Shown here piece by piece: positions 25,188-33,955 of a DNA stretch of 34,158 bases. The notes below the pieces were generated by a model. That model searched no databases and was not told where the DNA came from. It saw only the letters and a program-made list of their open reading frames with translations. Where the stretch lies: NCBI GenBank assembly GCA_002708105.2, contig PAOQ02000017.1, positions 1 through 34,158 on the forward strand. Direction: 5' to 3'. The translations under genes and the position numbers were made by a program. The DNA is from a bacterium. GTDB taxonomy: Bacteria > Desulfobacterota_D > UBA1144. Positions within the stretch are counted from its first letter, which is position 1. Every line of letters starts with the position of its first letter.

Positions 25188-27287
25188 ATGTCAAATTACA
25201 AAAAAATATCTGAAAATATACAAGGTAAAGATTTTACTTTTGAAACAGGAAAACTTGCAAAGCAAGCAGATGGTGCAGTTTTTGCTCAAATAGGTGATAC
25301 ACAGGTTCTTGCTACGGTTGTAAGTTCACATGAAGCAGTAGAGGGAGACTTTTTACCTTTAACTGTTAATTATCAAGAAAAAGCTTTTGCTGCGGGTAAA
25401 ATACCAGGTGGTTTTTTTAAGCGTGAGGGCAGACCTACAGAATCTGAAACATTAATTTCAAGATTGATAGATAGGCCGTTAAGACCGATGTTTCATAAGG
25501 ATTATAATTTTCCTACACAGGTTATAATTTCTGTTTATTCTGCAGATGATTTAAATCCCCCTGATGTTTTAGCTTTAACTGCTGCTTCAGCTGCTCTAAC
25601 AGTCTCTGATATTCCATGGGATGACCCAATTGCTGCAGTTAGAATTGTCAGAGTTGAAGGTCAATTGATTTGTAACCCGACATATGCTGAGATAGAAAAT
25701 GCGGATTTAAATTTTATAGTTGCAGGAAGTTCAGATGCAATATTAATGGTAGAAGGCGGAGCTAATGTAGTTCCTGAACAAGATATAATAGATGCGCTTA
25801 TGTTTGGACATGAGCAAATCAAAAAATTAATAGAATTCCAAAAACAGCTTATTCCTGATAATCAAACAAAAAGAGAAGTTATTGAGAAGGAAGTTAACAC
25901 GGAATTGGCAAGTAATTTAAATAGTATTGTCTTGGAAGATATAAAAAATGCTGCAAAGATAAAATCCAAACAGGATCGTAGCAATAAATTTGGAGAGATT
26001 TATTCTTCTGCAATAACTACGCTTGGAGATGATTCAGGGTTTGAAGAAAAAGAAGTTAAGAGTATTTTTGATAAAATTAGAAAGGATTCAATTAGGGGAA
26101 TGATGATAAGCGAGAAAACTCGTATCGATGGAAGAGGATTTGAAGATATAAGGAATATTTCTTCAGAAATTAATCTTCTACCAAGGGCTCATGGCTCAGC
26201 AGTTTTTACTCGTGGTGAAACACAGGCTCTAGTTGCAGTTACATTAGGAAGTAAAGAAGATCAACAAAGAGTTGACTCACTGATTGGTGAGGAGAAAAAA
26301 CCATTTATGCTTCACTATAACTTCCCACCTTTTAGTGTCGGTGAAGTTTCAATGAGACTTGGAACCGGTAGAAGAGAAATAGGACATGGAGAATTAGCTA
26401 AGAGGGCAGTTCAAGCAATATTGCCTGATGTAGAAGATTTTCCTTATACAATCAGAATTGTTTCTGATATTTTAGAGTCTAATGGTTCGTCGTCAATGGC
26501 CACTGTTTGCGGCTCATCTCTATCTTTAATGGATGCAGGTGTTCCTGTTAAAGCGCCAGTAGCTGGTATCGCTATGGGTTTAATTAAAGAAGGAGATGAA
26601 TATATAATTCTCTCAGATATTTTAGGTGATGAAGATCATTTAGGTGATATGGATTTTAAAGTTTGTGGAACCTCAGAGGGTATTACTGCCTTACAGATGG
26701 ATATAAAAATTAAAGGTATAAGCGAAGGCATAATGAAAGAGGCCCTTGAGCAAGCAAAGATGGGAAGAAATCATATACTTTCAGAGATGTCACAAACAAT
26801 CTCTACTCAAAAAGATAATATTTCCTCTTTCGCACCAAGAATTACTACAATCATGGTAGACCCTGCAAAAATTAAAGATATTATTGGCTCTGGTGGTAAG
26901 AATATAAGAAAGTTAATTGAAGATAATAATGTAAAGATTGATGTTGATGATACTGGTAGAGTTAACGTAATAGCAGTAAATGAAGACGATGCTAAGGGTG
27001 CACTTAAAGATATCAACTATATAGTAAGAGATATAGACGTGGGCGAGTATTATATTGGAACAGTAAAAAGAGTGTTAGACTTCGGAGCTATTGTTGGATT
27101 AAGCCCTACTATGGATGGACTAATTCATGTTTCTGAACTTGCAAAAGAAAGAGTAGCTAAGGTGACTGATATTCTTAATGAAGGGGACGAGGTCTTAGTT
27201 AAGTGTTTAGAAAAGGGAAGAGATGGAAAGATTAGGTTGAGTAGAAAAGAGGCTCTCGATCAAGACATTGAAAATTTCAGAGAATAA
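25188..27287 (+). CDS. pnp: Polyribonucleotide nucleotidyltransferase (PNPase)
   Basis: A 699-aa phosphorolytic 3'-5' exoribonuclease, normal length. It has two RNase PH domains (about 10-145 and 310-540) separated by the helical domain. The first contains VNYQEKAFAAGKIPGGFFKR, and the second IDGRGFEDIRNI, LHYNFPPFSVGE and SSMATVCGSSL. A KH domain has GSGGKNIRKL near 566, and a C-terminal S1 domain begins at about 617 (YIGTVKRVLDFGAIVGL). The order rpsO-pnp is widely conserved. No Shine-Dalgarno is obvious, so translation may depend on coupling to rpsO 6 bases upstream. The 3' end overlaps miaA. Confidence 0.98.
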   Translation: MSNYKKISENIQGKDFTFETGKLAKQADGAVFAQIGDTQVLATVVSSHEAVEGDFLPLTVNYQEKAFAAGKIPGGFFKREGRPTESETLISRLIDRPLRPMFHKDYNFPTQVIISVYSADDLNPPDVLALTAASAALTVSDIPWDDPIAAVRIVRVEGQLICNPTYAEIENADLNFIVAGSSDAILMVEGGANVVPEQDIIDALMFGHEQIKKLIEFQKQLIPDNQTKREVIEKEVNTELASNLNSIVLEDIKNAAKIKSKQDRSNKFGEIYSSAITTLGDDSGFEEKEVKSIFDKIRKDSIRGMMISEKTRIDGRGFEDIRNISSEINLLPRAHGSAVFTRGETQALVAVTLGSKEDQQRVDSLIGEEKKPFMLHYNFPPFSVGEVSMRLGTGRREIGHGELAKRAVQAILPDVEDFPYTIRIVSDILESNGSSSMATVCGSSLSLMDAGVPVKAPVAGIAMGLIKEGDEYIILSDILGDEDHLGDMDFKVCGTSEGITALQMDIKIKGISEGIMKEALEQAKMGRNHILSEMSQTISTQKDNISSFAPRITTIMVDPAKIKDIIGSGGKNIRKLIEDNNVKIDVDDTGRVNVIAVNEDDAKGALKDINYIVRDIDVGEYYIGTVKRVLDFGAIVGLSPTMDGLIHVSELAKERVAKVTDILNEGDEVLVKCLEKGRDGKIRLSRKEALDQDIENFRE

Positions 27288-28191
27288 TAAGAAAAAATTA
27301 ATAGTTCTTACTGGTCCTACTTGCAGTGGAAAATCATCAATAGCACTAAATTTATCTGATTTAATCCCAATAGAAATAATTTCCGCAGATTCAATGCTAG
27401 TCTATAAAGATTTTAATATTGGTTCAGCGAAACCTTCGGATCAAACTCTTTCATCAACAAAACATCATCTTATTGATATAATAAATCCAAACGAGGACTT
27501 TGATGCATGGAAATATATGGAAATGGGAAGAGAAATAATAGATGTTTCTAAATCAAAAAATTTTTTAGTAGTTGGAGGAACACAGCTATATATTAAATCT
27601 TTAATAGAGGGACTAACTATTGATATATCCCAGAATAAGCAGATACGTGAAACAATTTATGAAGAGTTATCTAGTAAAGGTTTAGAATATTTATATTTAA
27701 AACTAAAAAATATAGACCCTGATTCTGCTCTTAGAATTAGTCCAAGAGATAAACAAAGAATTATTAGATACCTCGAAATAAATCAGATAACTGGCCTAAA
27801 AGTTTCTGAAGTATTTAATGTTAAATCCTCACAAAAGATAAGAGATGTTGATTATATCAAAGTTGGATTATCGGTCGACAAGGATGATTTGAATTTAATG
27901 ATAAGCGATAGAGTTGATGAAATGATATTAAAAGGTTTTGTAAATGAAGTAGAGGAACTTAGAAATAGATATTCATCAAAACTTAAGCCATTTAGATCTA
28001 TTGGATATAAAGAGATATGTGATTATTTAGATTCAAAAATTACATTGGAAGATGCTATAAATTTAATCAAAATTCGAACAAGACAGTTCGCCAAAAGACA
28101 ACGTACATGGCTAAGGAAGGATTCTGAAATTATCTGGTTTGATGAACCTCAAGACTTGATAGAGCATTGCATAAAATATGTTGCTAGCTAA
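27268..28191 (+). CDS. miaA: tRNA dimethylallyltransferase MiaA
   Basis: A 307-aa enzyme that adds the isopentenyl group to A37 of tRNAs reading U-starting codons. The P-loop is GPTCSGKSS (16-24), followed by SADSMLVYKDFNIGSAKP with Asp41, HHLIDIINPNEDFDAW, VVGGTQLYIKSLI and the C-terminal RTRQFAKRQRTWLR. The start is TTG at 27268, 20 bases inside pnp; no later start would keep the P-loop. Its end overlaps the convergent TSUP gene by 8 bases. Partner gene miaB is not in the window. Confidence 0.97.
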   Translation: MKISENNKKKLIVLTGPTCSGKSSIALNLSDLIPIEIISADSMLVYKDFNIGSAKPSDQTLSSTKHHLIDIINPNEDFDAWKYMEMGREIIDVSKSKNFLVVGGTQLYIKSLIEGLTIDISQNKQIRETIYEELSSKGLEYLYLKLKNIDPDSALRISPRDKQRIIRYLEINQITGLKVSEVFNVKSSQKIRDVDYIKVGLSVDKDDLNLMISDRVDEMILKGFVNEVEELRNRYSSKLKPFRSIGYKEICDYLDSKITLEDAINLIKIRTRQFAKRQRTWLRKDSEIIWFDEPQDLIEHCIKYVAS

Positions 28192-28534
28192 TTACAAGTT
28201 TGATACCGACAAGCACCATTAGTAATCCAAAAAAGATTTTTAAATTTTCTGGCGATATAATTTGAGCTATTTTTGAACCAAAGAAAATACCTATGCAGAA
28301 AAACAATGCAATTGTAAGTGCTGCTTTAATATCAACATTACCATTTTGATAATAGTTAAAAGCACCTATTGCAACTACCGGTATAGTAAGCACCGCTAAT
28401 GATGTACCTTGAGCTAAATGCTGATTGAATTTAGCGAAAAAGACCAGAAAGGGGACCATTATTAATCCACCACCAATACCCATAAAGCCACTAAAAAAAC
28501 CTCCAACAAGGCCTGTTAAAATTAAATATATCAT
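28184..28534 (-). CDS. Half-size TSUP (TauE/SafE) family membrane transporter
   Basis: A 116-aa membrane protein with four hydrophobic helices. It carries one copy of the TSUP repeat: the glycine-rich motif GGFFSGFMGIGGGLIMVP in the first helix and AQGTSLAVLTIPVVAIGAF in the second. Typical family members are about 240-260 aa with two inverted repeats, so this protein would need to pair with itself. Family members export sulfite, sulfoacetate or related organic sulfur anions; the substrate here is unknown. The start overlaps the stop of the upstream TPR-like gene (ATGA), and the 3' end overlaps miaA on the other strand by 8 bases. Confidence 0.87.
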   Translation of the reverse strand: MIYLILTGLVGGFFSGFMGIGGGLIMVPFLVFFAKFNQHLAQGTSLAVLTIPVVAIGAFNYYQNGNVDIKAALTIALFFCIGIFFGSKIAQIISPENLKIFFGLLMVLVGIKLVIS

Positions 28535-29004
28535 TTACTTCCTCCTGATGTACTTAAGCAATTCCTTATTTCTTCAGCAGAAATATCTTTTATAGACTGA
28601 TGATATGAAATTTGATTGTAAGATCTTAAGCCATCGTCACATAAACCTTTTCCAGCCAAAGCCCTTGCTTTTAGCATAAAGATTAACTCTTTTATTATTA
28701 AAGATTTTGAATTTAAAACATTATCTAGTACTTCGATAGATTCGTTATATTTTTTCTTCTCTATTAAATGATTTGCATGAAGGAGTTTGATTATATCTGT
28801 TGATTTATAAGATTGATTTAATGATTTTATTAAATTTTTAAATTCGTTCTGATTTTGGTATATTTTTTTTTCTATACTAGAATTAACTTCCTCATTATTT
28901 TTTATTTTTTTATCTTTTCTATGATTAATAATAAAACTCGAAGCCGCATAAATTATAATGAGAGCAATCGAAGCGAATATAAGTCTTTTTAATAAATTAT
29001 CCAT
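28531..29004 (-). CDS. Membrane-anchored TPR-like protein, 157 aa
   Basis: One N-terminal membrane helix (about 8-27, IFASIALIIIYAASSFII) is followed by a charged stalk (NHRKDKKIKNNEE) and a helical region whose pairs (LLHANHLIEKKKYNESIEVLDNVL, LKARALAGKGLCDDGLRSY) look like tetratricopeptide repeats. This resembles the YfgM type of periplasmic TPR proteins in layout, but I cannot confirm the family. The frame is open to 29073; ATG at 29004 is preferred since it starts right before the anchor helix and has TATAAT six bases upstream. It overlaps the TSUP gene by 4 bases and is probably co-transcribed with it. Confidence 0.7.
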   Translation of the reverse strand: MDNLLKRLIFASIALIIIYAASSFIINHRKDKKIKNNEEVNSSIEKKIYQNQNEFKNLIKSLNQSYKSTDIIKLLHANHLIEKKKYNESIEVLDNVLNSKSLIIKELIFMLKARALAGKGLCDDGLRSYNQISYHQSIKDISAEEIRNCLSTSGGSK

Positions 29005-29010
29005 AAAAGA

Positions 29011-29016
29011 ATTATA
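29011..29016 (-). promoter_or_regulatory. Putative -10 element for the TPR-TSUP unit
   Basis: A perfect TATAAT on the minus strand ends 6 bases before the ATG at 29004, with no Shine-Dalgarno between. It supports both the chosen start and a leaderless transcript. The -35 at 17 bases is weak. Confidence 0.55.
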
Positions 29017-29055
29017 CACTTTTAATTTGACTTCGACTAAACTAAGATAATCTAC

Positions 29056-30573
29056 ATGGGAAGTGTAATTCAAATAGAATCAATGAATGTTTATGAAGAC
29101 GATGAAACATCTTCACCTCTCCTGCTAGATATAAATATTGAAATAGAAAAACCATCGATTGTTTCGGTTACTGGAGAAAGTGGGACTGGAAAATCATTAT
29201 TAGCCTTTTCTCTGTTATCCAAAGAATATCTATATAATGCATATAAAGAATACGAAATGTTTTCTCTAAATGGGGTTGATATCTCAAACGTCCTAAGCTC
29301 TGATTTTGCCTACATACCACAAGAGCCTTTATCATCTTTAAATCCAACAATAAATATTAAGAAACATTTTGAATTTAATAATAAAGATTTATTACAGAAA
29401 GATTTAACTGACTATTATAGATTGTTATTGCGCGAAGTGGGATTTGGTGCTGATGAAGAAATCCTGATTAAATATCCCCATGAATTGAGTGGTGGAATGG
29501 CACAAAGAGTTTTAATTGCCTTAGCCTTGCAAAATAATCCAAAAATTTTAATCGCAGATGAGGCAACATCTTCTTTGGATGCAGTAAATGAGAAAAATAT
29601 TTTAGATTTATTAAAACGAATTTCAGATTCTAGGGAATTGACTACTATACTAATTACACATGATGTCAGAGTAGCAAGAAAATATTGTACCAGACATTAT
29701 AATATCAAAGAAAAGAAAATTTACTTACTTGAAAGTATAGAATCTACTCCTTTGCTGCATAATCAATCTCTTTTTAAAGAAAAAAATTCTACTAAAAATA
29801 ATCAAGAAGTAATTAAGGTGGAGAACTTAAGTTTTAATTTTAAAAGTAACAATGAAATTTTAAAAGGAATTAATTTTGCTATAAATACCCGCGAGATTGT
29901 AGGACTTATTGGATTGAGTGGTTCTGGAAAAAGTACTATAACAAAACTTCTTATGAAGTTACATAAGCCAAGAAAAGGAATTTCATATTTATTTGGAAAA
30001 GATATTAGTGAGTATAGTCCCAAAGATTATGCCTCTTACGTTCAAATAGTTTTTCAAGATTTATATGGATCTCTAAACCCTAAAAGAAAAATAATTGATA
30101 TTTTACTTGATTCTTTTTTAATTAATCAATCTGATGAAGATGAAAATATTGAGAATTCAAAAAAAAATAATTTATCAACTAAAGAAGAAATAATTTATGA
30201 ATACATAGATAAAGTAGGATTAGACAAACAGATTTTACATAGATTTTCTCAATCATTAAGTGGAGGTCAAAGGCAAAAAATATTAATACTGAAGGCTTTG
30301 CTTGTTAAACCAGCGATAATCATTTTTGATGAACCAATGTCTTCGCTTGATATAAAGTCTCAAAATGAAATAATAAAAATCATTAAATCCCTATATTTAG
30401 AGGATAATCTAACAATATTATTCATAACTCATGATTATAGACTAGTTGAAGCTCTATGTAATAGGGTTATGGTTCTATCTGATGGTGAGATAGTAGAAAA
30501 TGGTGATGTACAAGAAGTTCTAAATAATCCAAAGCATTCTGGGTCCAGAAAAATATTGGAAGTTGTAAAATAG
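29056..30573 (+). CDS. Tandem ABC transporter ATPase (oligopeptide/YejF-like)
   Basis: A 505-aa protein with two complete ABC ATPase domains. Domain 1: Walker A GESGTGKS (40-47), signature LSGGMAQR, Walker B ILIADEATSSLD and switch His in ITHDVR. Domain 2: Walker A GLSGSGKST (about 286-294), signature LSGGQRQK, Walker B IIIFDEPMSSLD and His in ITHDYR. The fused arrangement and motifs match ATPases of dipeptide/oligopeptide importers such as YejF. No permease or binding protein gene is in the window, so partners are elsewhere or lost. The start ATG at 29056 lacks a Shine-Dalgarno; TAAGAT lies 7 bases upstream. Confidence 0.9.
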   Translation: MGSVIQIESMNVYEDDETSSPLLLDINIEIEKPSIVSVTGESGTGKSLLAFSLLSKEYLYNAYKEYEMFSLNGVDISNVLSSDFAYIPQEPLSSLNPTINIKKHFEFNNKDLLQKDLTDYYRLLLREVGFGADEEILIKYPHELSGGMAQRVLIALALQNNPKILIADEATSSLDAVNEKNILDLLKRISDSRELTTILITHDVRVARKYCTRHYNIKEKKIYLLESIESTPLLHNQSLFKEKNSTKNNQEVIKVENLSFNFKSNNEILKGINFAINTREIVGLIGLSGSGKSTITKLLMKLHKPRKGISYLFGKDISEYSPKDYASYVQIVFQDLYGSLNPKRKIIDILLDSFLINQSDEDENIENSKKNNLSTKEEIIYEYIDKVGLDKQILHRFSQSLSGGQRQKILILKALLVKPAIIIFDEPMSSLDIKSQNEIIKIIKSLYLEDNLTILFITHDYRLVEALCNRVMVLSDGEIVENGDVQEVLNNPKHSGSRKILEVVK

Positions 30574-30590
30574 AATTTATATCATATAAT
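30563..30590 (+). promoter_or_regulatory. Putative promoter of the rpmF-fab operon
   Basis: TTGTAA (30563-30568), a 16-base spacer and a perfect TATAAT (30585-30590) lie just upstream of rpmF. The -35 overlaps the 3' end of the ABC gene. Unlike other promoters here, it leaves a short leader with AAGGA before the rpmF start. Confidence 0.65.
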
Positions 30591-30611
30591 ACTCGATAAA
30601 AAGGATAGAAA

Positions 30612-30776
30612 ATGGCTACACCAAAAAGAAAATCTTCAAAATCAAAAGTGGGTAAAAGAAGGAACAATACTAAGCTTAATTTGCCGGGAATTTCTAAAGA
30701 TAAAAAATCTGGCGAATTGAAGATTACTCACAGATATAGTTCGATTGAAAAATATGAAGAATCAAAGAAGGCTTAG
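30612..30776 (+). CDS. rpmF: 50S ribosomal protein L32
   Basis: A 54-aa protein beginning MATPKRKSSKSKVGKRR, the classic L32 start, with SGELKITHRY in the second half where L32 has the T/S-G-E-x-x-x-x-H block. It lacks the zinc-binding cysteines, so it is the C-minus form. An AAGGA Shine-Dalgarno (30601-30605) lies 6 bases before the ATG. rpmF next to fatty-acid synthesis genes is a widely conserved arrangement; here plsX and fabH, which usually come between, are absent. Confidence 0.93.
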   Translation: MATPKRKSSKSKVGKRRNNTKLNLPGISKDKKSGELKITHRYSSIEKYEESKKA

Positions 30777-30803
30777 GTTAAGAACCCTAGGAGGGAAGAT
30801 ATT

Positions 30804-31718
30804 TTGTTAAGTTTAGTATTTCCAGGTCAAGGTTCTCAATATGTAGGAATGGGGAAAGACCTTTATCATAACTTCAAAATTGCTAGAGAAACTTTTGCTC
30901 AGGCAAGTGATAAATTAAATTTAGATTTAAAAAAACTTTGTTTCGAATCAGAGGATGTTCACTTAACTGTAAATGCACAGCCTGCAATCTTAACAGTTAG
31001 CACTGCAGCATTTAGAGTTCTAACTTCAGAAAGAGATATAAAGGCTGATTTTGTTGCTGGCCATAGTTTAGGAGAGTACTCTGCTTTGGTAGCATCAGGA
31101 TCTTTAGACTTTGAAGACGCTATATGGGCTGTTCGGAAAAGAGGAGAATATACTCAAGAAGCAGTGCCCTTAGGTGTTGGTGGGATGGCTGCTGTTCTTG
31201 GTTTGCCAGATGACCAAGTAGATAAGATATGTACGGAAGCATCTGAGGATAATTCTTATGTATCTGCTGCAAACTATAACAGTATTGGTCAAGTTGTTAT
31301 TTCAGGTGTAAAAAAAGCTGTTGAGAATGCAGCGAACCTTGCTAAAGAGGCGGGTGCAAAAAGAGGTGTTCTTTTAGATGTGAGTGCCCCTTTCCATTCA
31401 AAACTTATGAAATCTGCTGTACACAAGATGAAAGATGTTTTAGACGGAATTAATTTTCTAGATTTTAAAATCCCTATGGTTACTAATTTTGATGCAAAAA
31501 CTATCTCTGATAAAAGTAAAATAAGAAATTTATTGTTAGATCAGTTAATTAGCCCAGTGCTATGGCATCAATCAATTAAATATCTAAATTCAAATCTTGG
31601 AGTTAAATCTTTTATGGAAGTTGGACCTAAAAATGTGTTGACTGGACTTATAAAAAGAATTGTGCCAGAATGTGAAACATCGAATTTTGGCGAAAAGGCT
31701 GATTTGGATAAAATCTAA
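30804..31718 (+). CDS. fabD: Malonyl-CoA:ACP transacylase FabD
   Basis: A 304-aa cytoplasmic enzyme that moves malonyl from CoA to acyl carrier protein. The FPGQGSQYVGMG start and the nucleophile motif GHSLGEYSA with Ser88 are present; the catalytic His lies in SAPFHSKLM (near 198), and the C-terminal FMEVGPKNVLTGL is typical. Start is TTG at 30804, preceded by a strong AGGAGGG (30789-30795) at 8 bases. It follows rpmF by 27 bases and precedes fabG by 2. Confidence 0.97.
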   Translation: MLSLVFPGQGSQYVGMGKDLYHNFKIARETFAQASDKLNLDLKKLCFESEDVHLTVNAQPAILTVSTAAFRVLTSERDIKADFVAGHSLGEYSALVASGSLDFEDAIWAVRKRGEYTQEAVPLGVGGMAAVLGLPDDQVDKICTEASEDNSYVSAANYNSIGQVVISGVKKAVENAANLAKEAGAKRGVLLDVSAPFHSKLMKSAVHKMKDVLDGINFLDFKIPMVTNFDAKTISDKSKIRNLLLDQLISPVLWHQSIKYLNSNLGVKSFMEVGPKNVLTGLIKRIVPECETSNFGEKADLDKI

Positions 31719-31720
31719 AA

Positions 31721-32461
31721 ATGTTAAACGGAAAAATTGCATTAGTAACAGGTGGTTCTAGAGGAATAGGGAGTTCAATATGTCTTGAGCTTGCTAAAGC
31801 TGGGGCAACTGTAATAATAAATTATTCAAATTCCAAGGATTCAGCCAGTAAGGTACTTGAAGAGATTAAGAATAATAACGGTTCTGGTGAAATAATAGGC
31901 TTTGATGTTTCTGATTCGAGCTTAGTTGACCAAAGCATTAAAGGTTTAATAGAAAAGTACGATAAAATAGATATTTTGGTTAATAATGCTGGCATAACAA
32001 GAGATTCACTTTTTATGAGAATGAAGGAAGATCAATGGGATGAGGTTTTTGAAATTAATATAAAAGGTGTTTTTAATTGTACTAAGAATGTTGTTAGAAC
32101 AATGGTTAAGAATCAATATGGAAAGATTATTAATATTACATCTGTAGTAGGAGAAATGGGGAATCCCGGGCAAGTTAATTATTCATCTACAAAGTCTGGA
32201 TTAATTGGGTTCACCAAGTCTTTGGCCAAGGAGTTGGGTGGAAAGAATATAAATGTTAATGCAGTAAGTCCTGGATTTATAGAAACTGAAATAACAGATG
32301 TGCTATCAGACACTATAAAAAATAAATATAAGGAAATAATTCCGCTTTCTAGGTTTGGTAAAGCAGAAGATGTAGCTAAAGCTGTATTGTTTTTAGCTTC
32401 AGATGATTCATCATATATAACTGGAGAAGTTTTAAAAATTAATGGTGGTTTGTACACTTAA
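31721..32461 (+). CDS. fabG: 3-oxoacyl-ACP reductase FabG
   Basis: A 246-aa short-chain dehydrogenase that reduces 3-oxoacyl-ACP with NADPH in fatty-acid elongation. The cofactor motif is TGGSRGIG (10-17), and NNAG lies at 88-91. The catalytic residues are Asn113, Ser141 (INITSVVG), Tyr154 and Lys158 (NYSSTKSG). The C-terminus SYITGEVLKINGGLYT is typical. It starts 2 bases after fabD and is followed by acpP, consistent with function in the type II pathway instead of a generic dehydrogenase. Confidence 0.97.
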   Translation: MLNGKIALVTGGSRGIGSSICLELAKAGATVIINYSNSKDSASKVLEEIKNNNGSGEIIGFDVSDSSLVDQSIKGLIEKYDKIDILVNNAGITRDSLFMRMKEDQWDEVFEINIKGVFNCTKNVVRTMVKNQYGKIINITSVVGEMGNPGQVNYSSTKSGLIGFTKSLAKELGGKNINVNAVSPGFIETEITDVLSDTIKNKYKEIIPLSRFGKAEDVAKAVLFLASDDSSYITGEVLKINGGLYT

Positions 32462-32473
32462 TGGAGGATTATT

Positions 32474-32713
32474 ATGTCAGAAGAAACTAAACAAAAGGTA
32501 GTAGCCTTGATTGCTGAGCAATTAGGTAAGAGTGAGGATTTGGTTACGTTGGAATCCCAATTTATTGAAGATTTAGGAGCAGATTCATTAGACTTAGTTG
32601 AGCTTATAATGAGCATGGAAGACGAGTTTGGTGTTGAAATTGCTGATGAGGATGCAGAAAAAATTCTTAAAGTAAGTGATGCTGTAGACTACATAGTAAA
32701 AAATATGAAGTAA
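32474..32713 (+). CDS. acpP: Acyl carrier protein
   Basis: A 79-aa acidic four-helix protein carrying the growing acyl chain on a phosphopantetheine attached to Ser38 in [11 protein letters not shown]. Length and the C-terminal [11 protein letters not shown] are typical of AcpP. A Shine-Dalgarno GGAGG lies 8 bases before the ATG. It is placed between fabG and fabF, the common order. Confidence 0.98.
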   Translation: MSEETKQKVVALIAEQLGKSEDLVTLESQFIEDLGADSLDLVELIMSMEDEFGVEIADEDAEKILKVSDAVDYIVKNMK

Positions 32714-32717
32714 TAAT

Positions 32718-33953
32718 ATGAATAGAGTAGTAATAACTGGTATAGGAATGTTGTCGTCGCTAGGAGTAGGCTATGAGGAAGTTTGGCCAAAAATTAAAGA
32801 TGGAATTTCTGGTGTAGATTTTTTAAAAAAAGTTGATGCTTCCGATTTGAAAACAAAATTTGGAGCTGAGGTCCCTCAGAGTTTTAATCCCGAAGATTTT
32901 ATGGACCCAAAAGAAGCTAGAAGAAGCGACGCGTTCATTAGATTTGCAGTAGCTGCTGCATCTTTAGCAATAAAAGATTCTGGTATAGAGATTACTGATA
33001 AGAATTCTCATTTGATTGGCTCATATATTGGCTCAGGAATTGGTGGAATACAAACATTTGTTGATAATACATTAGTATATAATGAAAAAGGCCCATCTAG
33101 GGTTTCTCCATTCTTTGTACCATCAATGGTTCCAAATATGGCTGCAGGCTATGTTTCAATATTTAATAATCTTAAAGGTCCTAACTGTGCTGCTTGTACT
33201 GCTTGTGCTGCTGGGGCACATTCAATTGGATATGCCGCAATGATGATAGAAAGAGGTGATGCGGTTGCAATGGTAGCTGGAGGAGCAGAGGCACCTTTAG
33301 TCCATGTAGCAATTTCAGGTTTTAATGTTATGAGAGCAATTTCTACAAGAAATGAAAATCCAAGTGCTGCATCAAGACCTTTCGATAAAGATAGAGATGG
33401 TTTTGTAATGGGAGAAGGATCTGGATTAGTGCTTCTTGAGGATTTAGAGCATGCAAAAAAAAGGGGCGCTAAAATATATGCTGAACTTATTGGTTCTGGT
33501 ATGAGTGGAGATGCTCATCATATTACATCACCAAATATTGATGGACCTGTTATATGCATGGAGTCTGCTTTGAAAAATTCTAAAATTAATTATGATGATG
33601 TGGATTATATAAATGCACACGGAACATCTACCCAACAAAATGATATAAATGAAACAAATGCAATAAAAAAAGTTTTCAATTCCCATTCTAGTGAACTTTT
33701 GGTTAGCTCTACTAAGTCTATTACTGGCCACCTGCTTGGAGCTGCAGGAGGACTAGAGGCTGGAATCACAGCATTGTCTCTTCATGAAGGAATTGTTCCT
33801 CCAACCATTAATTTGGATAACCCTCAAGAAGGATGTGATTTAAACTATGTACCTCACAATACAATAAATAAGGATATAAAAATTGCTGTTAGTAATTCTT
33901 TCGGATTCGGAGGTACTAATTGCACTTTAATATTTAAAAAGTTCGAGGATTAA
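32718..33953 (+). CDS. fabF: 3-oxoacyl-ACP synthase II FabF
   Basis: A 411-aa condensing enzyme that elongates acyl-ACP with malonyl-ACP. The active Cys163 lies in CTACAAGAHSIG, at the same number as in E. coli FabF; the two catalytic His residues are in NAHGTSTQQND and KSITGHLLGAAGG. The end NSFGFGGTNCTLIF is typical. The GPNCAAC run before the active Cys has three extra cysteines, an unusual local richness. The gene begins 4 bases after acpP. Confidence 0.98.
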   Translation: MNRVVITGIGMLSSLGVGYEEVWPKIKDGISGVDFLKKVDASDLKTKFGAEVPQSFNPEDFMDPKEARRSDAFIRFAVAAASLAIKDSGIEITDKNSHLIGSYIGSGIGGIQTFVDNTLVYNEKGPSRVSPFFVPSMVPNMAAGYVSIFNNLKGPNCAACTACAAGAHSIGYAAMMIERGDAVAMVAGGAEAPLVHVAISGFNVMRAISTRNENPSAASRPFDKDRDGFVMGEGSGLVLLEDLEHAKKRGAKIYAELIGSGMSGDAHHITSPNIDGPVICMESALKNSKINYDDVDYINAHGTSTQQNDINETNAIKKVFNSHSSELLVSSTKSITGHLLGAAGGLEAGITALSLHEGIVPPTINLDNPQEGCDLNYVPHNTINKDIKIAVSNSFGFGGTNCTLIFKKFED

Positions 33954-33955
33954 AA

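Noticed and set aside
24878-25189. 103-aa minus-strand open frame opposite rpsO
   Set aside because: It is antisense to a certain S15 gene and has no start context.
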